NCBI RefSeq assembly: GCF_009863025.1
Contig: NZ_WWIR01000065.1
Span: forward strand, 1-50,413
Direction of reading: 5' to 3'
Origin: Streptomyces sp. SID4985
Lineage (GTDB): Bacteria > Actinomycetota > Actinomycetes > Streptomycetales > Streptomycetaceae
Length of the DNA stretch: 50,413 nt
Part shown: in pieces, positions 1 through 7,637 of the stretch
How positions within the stretch are numbered: the first letter of the stretch is position 1
Layout of the letters: every line of letters begins with the position of its first letter
Position numbers and translations under genes: made by a program
The notes under the pieces: model-generated
The model's input: only the letters and a program-made list of their open reading frames with translations
What the model was told of the DNA's origin: nothing
Database searches by the model: none

Positions 1-1
1 G

Positions 2-610
2 CGCCCCCCGCACCTGCCGCTGCTCGCCCCCCGCTCCACCGCCGCCCTGCTCACCATGGTCCTCTCCCGGGTCAGCCCCGAGGGAGAACTCGACGTGGAC
101 CGGGCCACCGAGGAACTCTCCCGCGCCCGCCCGCTGACCGCGATACCCCGGCTGCCGCTGTCCACCCTCCGCCACGGGGTGCAGATCCTCGCCGACACCT
201 CCCGCGCCATGGAGCCCTTCGCCCGCGACGTGGAGGACGTGATCGCCCACGTCCGCGCGCTCGCCGGGGTCGCGGGCACCCAGGTCCTGCGCTTCGCCGA
301 CGTGCCGCTGCGCGGCGCGGGCCCCGGACCGAGGTCCACCTGGCAGCGGCCGTACCGCCCGCCCCGGCCCGGGGGGCGGGTGCTGATCCTCTCCGACCTC
401 GGCGCGGGCGGCCCGCCGCTCAACCCCTGGCGGGCCACCGAACGTGAATGGCGCGCCACCGTCACCACCATCCGCCAGCGCGGCTGCGAACCCGTGGCCC
501 TGATCCCGCTGCCCGAGCGGTACTGGCCGCGCTGGGCGCGCTCGCTGCTGCCCCTGCTCAGCTGGGACCGCGGCACCACCGTCGGCAAGGCGCTGGGGGC
601 CCGGCGTTGA
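2..610 (+). CDS. vWA-like domain protein, C-terminal part (5' end outside window)
   Basis: The frame is open from the first bases of the window, so the gene starts upstream and only about 200 C-terminal residues are visible. The fold suggested is a von Willebrand factor A-like domain: a hydrophobic strand runs into a degenerate MIDAS motif, DTSRAM, then an FADVPL strand, then VLILSDLG with a second acidic residue, then a strand CEPVALIPL. The canonical DxSxS is only partly kept, so metal binding is uncertain. The stop codon overlaps the TTG start of the next gene by four bases (TTGA), which implies translational coupling. In Streptomyces such proteins sit beside MoxR ATPases and NLR-like TPR proteins, and a MoxR gene upstream is possible but cannot be seen. 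The family call is an inference from motifs. Confidence 0.65.
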   Translation, partial: RPPHLPLLAPRSTAALLTMVLSRVSPEGELDVDRATEELSRARPLTAIPRLPLSTLRHGVQILADTSRAMEPFARDVEDVIAHVRALAGVAGTQVLRFADVPLRGAGPGPRSTWQRPYRPPRPGGRVLILSDLGAGGPPLNPWRATEREWRATVTTIRQRGCEPVALIPLPERYWPRWARSLLPLLSWDRGTTVGKALGARR

Positions 611-3600
611 GCGCGGCCGAGCGGCCGGGCCGCACCCTCGCGGTGCTGCTCAGCATTGCCGCCCGGATCGAACCGGAACTGATGCGGGCCGTACGGCTGC
701 GCGTGGCGCCCGGACTCGACGTGTCGGCGGAGGTCGACCTCTGGTTCGGCGACCTGGTCACCCACCCGGGCTTCGGCCATGTCGTACTGAACCCCGCGCT
801 CCTGGACGAGCTGCGCGCCGAACTCACCGAACGGCTGGCGCGGGCGGGCGAGGACGACCCCGTCCACCGGCTGTGGCCCACCTTCGAGCGGGTCCGCGCG
901 GGCGCCTCCCCGGCCATGCGCGCCCAGGAGGCCGCGACCTGGCAGGCCGTCAGCGGGCGTCCCGACGCCGCCCCGCTGATCGAGGAGGCGCTGCGGCCCG
1001 CGCTGCGCGCGCTGGTCGAGGAGGAACGCGACGGCGTCGCCCGCTGGTTCACCGAGGCGTGGGAGACGCTGCCCGAGCGGGTCCAACGCTCCACCACCGC
1101 CTGGCAGTTGCTCACCCTCTCCGCCGTACGCCTGGCCACCGAACCCCCCGAGGGCGCCCGGCCCGACCGGCTGGCCCTCGCCGACGTCGCCGTCATCGCG
1201 CACGGGCTGCCGACGGCCGCGCTCCACCTCGGCTGGAACGGGCCCGTACTGACGCTCAGCGACAGCCCTTTCGACGCCGGGCAGTTCGCGATCACGGTGC
1301 CGGACTCCGATCCACGCGTGGTCGAACTGGTCACCGCGAACTCCGTACGGACCATCCTCGTCGGCCGCGACGCCACCGTCGAGGAGTGGGTCGGCCCCGC
1401 CGGGGGCCGACTGCACACCGCCGACGGCGCCACCTACCGGCTGCCCGCCCCGGCCGTCCTCCAGCCCGACACCACCCCCCTTCCCGACCTCGATCCCGTC
1501 TCCGCCGCGGACCCCGCCGAGGACGGCACCGGACGGCGCACCGGCACCGGGCACATCAGCATCTGCTACGCCGGGGAGAGCCGCCCCTGGGCCCTGTGGA
1601 CCGCCCACCAGCTCGAACGCGCGGGCTGCACCACCACCCGGCTGCACTGGGACACCGCCCCGCGCACCCCCGCCGAATCCCTCGGCGCCCTGCTGGCCGC
1701 CCCCGGCCGCGTGCTGCTCCTGGTCAACGAACGCGCGCTCCGCCCCGACCTGCACGACGAGGCCGACTGGTCCGAGGCGTTCCGCCAGGTCGTCCGCCCC
1801 CACCGCGAACGCTTCGCCGCCCTCGCCCTGTCCTACGAACCGCTGCCCGGCGCCATGGAGGTGCTGCGCCCCGTCGACGTGGCCGGACTCGACGAGAGCG
1901 AGGCCCGCGACAGGATCCTCCGGCGGCTCGGCATCGACCCCGGCGAGGACCCCGTCCCGGACGGCCCCCGCTTCCCCAACGACCCGCCCCAGGTCCGCGA
2001 GGCACCCCGGCGCAACGGCTACTTCACCGGCCGCAAGGACGACCTGGAGGAACTCTCCGAACTCCTCGCCGAACCCGGACCGGCAGGCACCGGCGCCCGT
2101 GTCGTCCTGCACGGCATCTCCGGCGTCGGCAAGACCCACCTGGCCACCGAGTACGCGCACCGCTACGGCGACGGCTACGACGTGGTGTGGTGGGTCACCG
2201 CCGGTGAACGCGCCACCGCCCGCGAGGAGTTCGCCGCCCTCGCCGCCCATCTGGAACTGCCGGTGGCCCGCGACGCGGGCGAACGCATCCGCGCCCTGCA
2301 CGCCGCCCTGCGCGCCCGCACCGGACCTCGCAGGCGCTGGCTGCTGATCTTCGACGGCGCCGACGACGTGGGCGCGATCCGCGACCTCCTGCCCGACGGA
2401 CCCGGCGACGTGCTGATCACCAGCCTCAGCCGCGACTGGTCCGGGCTGCTCGGCTTCCAGGAGTACACCGTCCGCCCGTTCACCCGGAACGAGAGCGCCG
2501 CCTTCATCCGCCGCCGCGTCCCCCGGGCCACCGAGACCCAGGCCCGCGCCCTCGCCGAGGCCGCCCAGGACCTGCCCCTCGTCCTCGCCCAGACCACCGC
2601 CTGGCTCATCGCCAACCCCGCCGAACCCGTCGACGCCTACCTGGACGCCCTCCAGGGGCAGTCCCCGCAGGAACTGGAGGTGCGGACCGAGGACGACTAC
2701 CCGGTCGGGTTCGTCCGCTCCTGGGGCCTGCTGCTCAACCTGCTGCGCCGGCGCAACCCCGAGGCGGCCGAACTCATCGAGCTCATGGTGCTGTTCTCCC
2801 CGGACGCGATCCCGCTGCGCCTCATCGCCGCCGCCCCGGCCGGTGTCTTCCCGCCCGGCAGCCTCGCCCGCACCGTCACCGACGCCACCCGCTGGCAGAG
2901 CGCGCTGGCCGCCCTCGCCGACCTCACCGCCATCCACCTCAGCTACACCCAGGACCCGTCCCTGGAGTACGGCGTCGAATCCGCCCAGATGCACCGCCTC
3001 TACCACCGCTTCGTGCACGCGGGGCTCAGCCGCGACCGCCGCAGCGAGCTTTCCGCCGCCGCCAGCGGAGTGCTCGCCGCCGCCAACCCCGGCCGCCCGG
3101 CCGACCGGCGCGAGTGGAGCACGTACTCCGCGCTCGTCCCACACCTCGACTACGCGGGCACCCTCGACCGCGACGAACCCGGCGTCCGCCGCCTGGTCCT
3201 CGACTGCGTCGACACCCTGCGGCTGCGCGGCGAGTACGACACGGGGCTGCGGCTGTGCCAGCAGGCGGTCACCCGCTGGCGCCCCCGCCACGACCAGGAC
3301 GACGCCGACATGCTCGTCCTGATCCACCAGTACGCCAACCTCCTGCGCCGGGTGGGCCGTTACCGGGACGCCGAAGCCGTGGGCCGCGACGTCCTCGACG
3401 CCCTGACCGGCACCCGCGCCCCCGACGACCCCGAGTTGCTGCGCGCCAAGGACGGCCTCGGCGGCACCCTGATGGCCCTCGGCCGGTTCGAGCGCTCCCG
3501 CGAACTCTTCGAGGAGGTCTGGCGCGGCCACACGAGCCGTCCCGGCGGCGAGGGACCACGCGCCCTCATGGCCAGGAGCAACATGGCCCTCACCCTCGGA

Positions 3601-4503
3601 CTCCTCGGTCAGTACGCCCAATCCCTGGAGATACATCAGGAGTTGCACGGGCAGCGCGACCGCGAACTCGGCCCCGACCACTACGAGACCCTCTACTCCG
3701 GCCTCTGCCTCGCCTGGATGACCCGGCTCCTCGGCGGCTACCGCCAGGCCCTCGCCCTCCAGCGACGCAACGCCACCCTGCACAGCCGCGTCCTCGGCCC
3801 CGACCACCCCCAGACCCTGCGCGCCGAGCACAACCTCGCCCAGTGCCTGCGCCGCGACGGCCGACTGGAGGAAGCCACCGCCCTGTTCACCAGCGTCGTC
3901 GCCCGGTGCCGGCAGATCCAGGGCGAACTCCACCCCGACACCCTCATGATGGTCTCCGACCGCGCCACCCTGCTGCGCGACACCTCCCCCCGCGAGGCCC
4001 ACGACCTCGCCCGCACCCTCTACGACCGCTATCTGCGCCTCCTCGGCCCCGACCACCCCTACACCGCCGGAGCGCTCGGCAACCTCGCCCTCGCCCAGTG
4101 GGCCGACGGCGACGAACACGGCGAGGCCGAGGGCTCCGCCCACACCGCCTGGCAGCTCATGGCCCGCGCCGTCGGCGACGAACACCCCTGGACCCTCGGT
4201 ACCCGGCTCAACCTCGCCGCCCGGCTCGCCCACTCCGACCAGACCCCCGCCGCCCTGGCCCACGACACCAGCCTGCGCGCCGCCGCCGCGGACCGCCTGG
4301 GGCAGAGCCACCCCCTCACCCTGGCCGCCGCCACCGCCCACGCCTGCGACCTGCGCGCCCTCGGCCGCGCCGACGAGGCCGAGGACATCCGCCGGGACAC
4401 CGTGACCCGGCTGCGCGAGACCCTCGGCCCCCAGCACCCCCACACCAAGTCCGCCGAGGAACTACGCCGCCCCCACTGGGACTTCGAACCCCAACCCATC
4501 TGA
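607..4503 (+). CDS. TIR-like/NB-ARC/TPR protein with N-terminal extension (copy 1 of 3)
   Basis: This 1298-aa protein is NLR-like. The start chosen is TTG at 607, overlapping the upstream stop; an earlier ATG at 448 would read through the upstream gene in another frame. Residues 1-310 form an extension absent from copies 2 and 3. A TIR-like domain follows from about residue 315 (HISICYAGESRPW). The nucleotide-binding region has an FTGR entry motif near 470, the P-loop GISGVGKT near 500, a Walker B strand LLIFDGADD near 578, and an SRDW sensor motif. An MHRLYHRF motif sits where STAND ATPases carry MHD. TPR-like helices fill residues 870 to the end, with repeated 'LGPDHPxT' turns. The last residues are HWDFEPQPI. 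The family resembles FxSxx-COOH-system TPR proteins. The likely role is ligand-triggered oligomeric signalling; the effector activity is unknown. Confidence 0.85.
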   Translation: MSAAERPGRTLAVLLSIAARIEPELMRAVRLRVAPGLDVSAEVDLWFGDLVTHPGFGHVVLNPALLDELRAELTERLARAGEDDPVHRLWPTFERVRAGASPAMRAQEAATWQAVSGRPDAAPLIEEALRPALRALVEEERDGVARWFTEAWETLPERVQRSTTAWQLLTLSAVRLATEPPEGARPDRLALADVAVIAHGLPTAALHLGWNGPVLTLSDSPFDAGQFAITVPDSDPRVVELVTANSVRTILVGRDATVEEWVGPAGGRLHTADGATYRLPAPAVLQPDTTPLPDLDPVSAADPAEDGTGRRTGTGHISICYAGESRPWALWTAHQLERAGCTTTRLHWDTAPRTPAESLGALLAAPGRVLLLVNERALRPDLHDEADWSEAFRQVVRPHRERFAALALSYEPLPGAMEVLRPVDVAGLDESEARDRILRRLGIDPGEDPVPDGPRFPNDPPQVREAPRRNGYFTGRKDDLEELSELLAEPGPAGTGARVVLHGISGVGKTHLATEYAHRYGDGYDVVWWVTAGERATAREEFAALAAHLELPVARDAGERIRALHAALRARTGPRRRWLLIFDGADDVGAIRDLLPDGPGDVLITSLSRDWSGLLGFQEYTVRPFTRNESAAFIRRRVPRATETQARALAEAAQDLPLVLAQTTAWLIANPAEPVDAYLDALQGQSPQELEVRTEDDYPVGFVRSWGLLLNLLRRRNPEAAELIELMVLFSPDAIPLRLIAAAPAGVFPPGSLARTVTDATRWQSALAALADLTAIHLSYTQDPSLEYGVESAQMHRLYHRFVHAGLSRDRRSELSAAASGVLAAANPGRPADRREWSTYSALVPHLDYAGTLDRDEPGVRRLVLDCVDTLRLRGEYDTGLRLCQQAVTRWRPRHDQDDADMLVLIHQYANLLRRVGRYRDAEAVGRDVLDALTGTRAPDDPELLRAKDGLGGTLMALGRFERSRELFEEVWRGHTSRPGGEGPRALMARSNMALTLGLLGQYAQSLEIHQELHGQRDRELGPDHYETLYSGLCLAWMTRLLGGYRQALALQRRNATLHSRVLGPDHPQTLRAEHNLAQCLRRDGRLEEATALFTSVVARCRQIQGELHPDTLMMVSDRATLLRDTSPREAHDLARTLYDRYLRLLGPDHPYTAGALGNLALAQWADGDEHGEAEGSAHTAWQLMARAVGDEHPWTLGTRLNLAARLAHSDQTPAALAHDTSLRAAAADRLGQSHPLTLAAATAHACDLRALGRADEAEDIRRDTVTRLRETLGPQHPHTKSAEELRRPHWDFEPQPI

Positions 4504-4542
4504 CGCACCATCACATGAAGCGCCCACGAGGGGAGCAGGCGC

Positions 4543-7512
4543 ATGGACAGCCGGAGCGAGCACGACGACCGGCACATCACGATCAGCTACGCCGGATACA
4601 ACCGGCCCTGGGCCGCCTGGATCGCCCACCAGCTGACCGCACGCGGCCACGACGTCACCCTGACCCGCTTCGACCCCCGCGTGGACGTGCCCTTCGAGGA
4701 CGAGTTCGCCGCCCTGCTCGACACCCCCGGACGGCTCCTTCTCGTCCTGGACAACTGGTACTTCGGCCTCGGACCCATCGCCGCCCACGACTGGGACCGC
4801 GTCCTGCGCCGCACCGTGCCCCGCCACGCCGACCGGCTCGCCGCCGTCACCGTCGCCACCCGGCCGGTACCCCGCGCCGTCGCCCTGCTGGGCCCCGCCG
4901 ACCTCCACGACCTGGACGAGCAGGAGGCGGCCCGCCGGGTGCTGCGCGAACTGTCCATCGACACCGCGCCGTTGCCCCGCGCCGCCACCGCCCCCCGCTT
5001 CCCCAACGAGCCCCCCGAGGTCTTCGACACCCCCCGCCGCAACGCCCGCTTCACCGGCCGCGACCCCGAACTGGAGCGCCTGCGCGCCTCGTTCACCGCC
5101 GGAAGTACCGAAGGCGCCGACACCCGGATCGTGCTTCACGGCGTCAGCGGCACCGGCAAGACCCAGATCGCCGTCGAATACACCCACCGCTTCGGCAGCG
5201 AGTACGACGTCGTCTGGTGGATCGACGCCACCCACCGCGCCAAGGCCCGCGAACGTGTCGCCGCGCTCGCGCCCCGCCTCGGTCTGCCGGTGGGCGAACG
5301 CATCGGCGAGCGGATCAGGGCCGTCCACGAGGCCGCCCGCGCCGCCGCCCCGGGCCGCTGGCTGCTGGTCTTCGACGGCGCCGAGGACCCCGCCCAGCTC
5401 GCCGATCTGCTCCCGGACCACCGCGCCCACGTCCTGCTCACCGCCGGGACCCGGGACTGGACGGACGTACCCGGCACCCGCGTCATCGACATCAGCGCCT
5501 TCACCCGGACCGAGAGCGTCGCCTATGTGCGCCGCCGCGTGCCCCGGCTCACCGTGGAGGAGGCCGACGAACTCGCCGACGCCGTCCTCGACCTGCCGCT
5601 GCTGCTCGCCCAGACCGCCGCGTGGCTCGCCGCCAACGACGTACCGGCCGCCGACTACCTCGGCACCCTGCGCGCCACCCCCGAACCCGGCACCCCCGAC
5701 GACACGGAATACCCGCCCGGCTTCCGCACCGCCTGGTCCACCACCCTCGGCACCCTGCGCGCCCGCAATCCCGAAGCCGCCGAACTCCTCAACCTCCTCG
5801 CCTTCTTCGCCCCCGGCGAGATCCCCGTCCGCCTGCTCACCGAGGTCCGCTACGGCGACCTGCCCGCCTCCCTCGACGCCCTGGTCCGCGACCCCCGCTC
5901 CTGGCACCTCGCGCTGCGCCGACTCTCCGAGTACACCGCCGTACGCCTGGACTACGAACAGGAACTGGCCGAGAACCCGGCCGTCGAACAGGTCCGGATG
6001 CACCGCCTCTACCAGCGCTTCCTGCGCGAGTCACTGACCGAGGACGAGCGCCGGTCGTACGCCGACACCGCCTGCCAGGTGCTGGTCGGCGCCGACCCCC
6101 GGCGCCCCTCCGACACCCGCGACTGGGAACGCTACGCCCTGCTCATCCCGCACCTCGGCTTCGCCGGAGCCTTCGACTCCCCGCGCCAGGCCGTACAGGA
6201 ACTCGTCCTCAACTGCGTCGAATACCTGCGCCTGCGCGGCGAGTACCGCACCGCCCTGAAGCTCTGCGACGAGGTCCTCGCCCACTGGGAACGCGCCCTC
6301 GACCCCGCCCACGGCGCCCTGCTCGCCCTGCGCAACAAACTCGGCGGACTGCTCCGCCTGGCCGGCCGCTACACCGAGGCCGAACGGCTCGGCCGCTCGG
6401 TCGTGGCCCAGCTCACCGCCGTACGCCCCGACGACCACCCCGAGCTGCTGCGCGCCAAGGACGGACTCGGCAGCACCCTGCTCGCCCTCGGCCGCTTCCC
6501 GCAGGCCCGCGAGCTGTTCACGGAGGCTGCCGCCCGCTTCGCCGACCAGTTCGGCACCGAGGCCCCGCAGACCCTCGCCGCCCGTCACAACCAGGGCCTC
6601 GCCCTGCTCCTGCTCGGCCGCTACGGCGAGGCCCGCGCCATCCACCGCGACGTCCTCCAGACACGGCAGCGCCGCCTGCGCTCCCGCCACCACCTCACCC
6701 TGCACTCCGGCACCGTCTACGCGCGGCTCATCCGCCTGCTCGGCGACTACCCCGAGTCCGTCTCCCGCCTCGAACAGATCGTCCGCACCCTGCGCCAGAC
6801 CTCCGACGAACGTCATCCGCAGTCCATCATGGCCGACCACCAACTCGGCGTCTCCCGGCGCCGGGCCGGGGACATCCCCGAGGGCGGGGAACGGCTGGCC
6901 AGTGCCGCCCGGCGCGCCGCCCAGGTGCTCGGCCCGCTGCACCCCGACACCCTCGTGGTGGAGGCCGACCAGTCCACCTTCCTCAGGGAACACGGCGAGT
7001 TGAGCAGCGCCCTGCGCGCCGCCGAGTCCGTCGCCCGGCGGTACGAGGAACTCCTCGGGCCCCACCACCCGTACACCATCGGCGCCCTCGGCAACCTCGC
7101 GCTCGCCGTCATCCACACCGGCGACCACCGGCTCGCCCTGCACCTCACCGAACGGGTCCACCACGACATGGCCGAGGCCGTCGGCCGCGACCACCCCTGG
7201 ACCCTCGGCTGCGCGCTCAACCTCAGCGGGGCGCGCAGCCTCGCCTACGAGGTCGACGGCGCCTGGGAACTCAGCCGCGAGACCGTACGCGGCGCCGCCC
7301 GCGCCCTCGGGGCCGCCCACCCGCTCACCCTGTCGGCCCGCACCGCGCTCGCCGACGACCTGCGCGCCCTCGGCCGCGCGCAGGAGGCCGCGCCCCACGA
7401 ACGGGAGGCCGTCCGCACCCTCGGCGACACCCTCGGACCCCAGCACCCGCACACCCGCGACGCCCAGCGGCGGCTGCGCCCGTACTGGGACTTCGAACCG
7501 CAGCCGCTGTGA
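4543..7512 (+). CDS. TIR-like/NB-ARC/TPR protein (copy 2 of 3)
   Basis: This 989-aa paralogue starts 39 bases after copy 1, with GGGGAG ahead of ATG 4543, so it is probably in the same transcript. It begins directly with the TIR-like domain (HITISYAGYNRPWAAWIAH, residues about 10-130). The NB-ARC-like module follows: RFTGRDPE near 168, P-loop GVSGTGKT near 198, Walker B LLVFDGAED near 273, and a TRDW sensor segment near 302. MHRLYQRF marks the winged-helix end near 487, and TPR-like repeats run from about 545 to the C terminus. The tail is YWDFEPQPL. All ATPase motifs look intact, making this the most canonical copy. Membership of the FxSxx-COOH-system TPR family is from recalled family features. 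The biological output is not established. Confidence 0.87.
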   Translation: MDSRSEHDDRHITISYAGYNRPWAAWIAHQLTARGHDVTLTRFDPRVDVPFEDEFAALLDTPGRLLLVLDNWYFGLGPIAAHDWDRVLRRTVPRHADRLAAVTVATRPVPRAVALLGPADLHDLDEQEAARRVLRELSIDTAPLPRAATAPRFPNEPPEVFDTPRRNARFTGRDPELERLRASFTAGSTEGADTRIVLHGVSGTGKTQIAVEYTHRFGSEYDVVWWIDATHRAKARERVAALAPRLGLPVGERIGERIRAVHEAARAAAPGRWLLVFDGAEDPAQLADLLPDHRAHVLLTAGTRDWTDVPGTRVIDISAFTRTESVAYVRRRVPRLTVEEADELADAVLDLPLLLAQTAAWLAANDVPAADYLGTLRATPEPGTPDDTEYPPGFRTAWSTTLGTLRARNPEAAELLNLLAFFAPGEIPVRLLTEVRYGDLPASLDALVRDPRSWHLALRRLSEYTAVRLDYEQELAENPAVEQVRMHRLYQRFLRESLTEDERRSYADTACQVLVGADPRRPSDTRDWERYALLIPHLGFAGAFDSPRQAVQELVLNCVEYLRLRGEYRTALKLCDEVLAHWERALDPAHGALLALRNKLGGLLRLAGRYTEAERLGRSVVAQLTAVRPDDHPELLRAKDGLGSTLLALGRFPQARELFTEAAARFADQFGTEAPQTLAARHNQGLALLLLGRYGEARAIHRDVLQTRQRRLRSRHHLTLHSGTVYARLIRLLGDYPESVSRLEQIVRTLRQTSDERHPQSIMADHQLGVSRRRAGDIPEGGERLASAARRAAQVLGPLHPDTLVVEADQSTFLREHGELSSALRAAESVARRYEELLGPHHPYTIGALGNLALAVIHTGDHRLALHLTERVHHDMAEAVGRDHPWTLGCALNLSGARSLAYEVDGAWELSRETVRGAARALGAAHPLTLSARTALADDLRALGRAQEAAPHEREAVRTLGDTLGPQHPHTRDAQRRLRPYWDFEPQPL

Positions 7513-7637
7513 GCGGGGCCCGCTGCGGAAGCCCCGCCGCGTCAACTCGTATGCCAACTCATTGACAAACCAGGGTATTTGTTGCTCGATCGGAAGCGAG
7601 CCGCCGCCTTCCGCCACCGCCCACCGGGAGCCTGCCC

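Noticed and set aside
3114..7565. Long plus-strand open frame across copies 1 and 2 in another frame
   Set aside because: Arg/Pro-rich translation without motifs, spanning two well-supported genes.
7562..7590. TTGACA as promoter for copy 3
   Set aside because: A good -35 hexamer, but the expected -10 position reads CTCGAT, a poor match. Left out as a feature.
4504..7637. A small FxsA-like peptide gene between the paralogues
   Set aside because: The gaps of 39 and 125 bases hold no start-to-stop frame ending in an F-x-S-x-x pattern.
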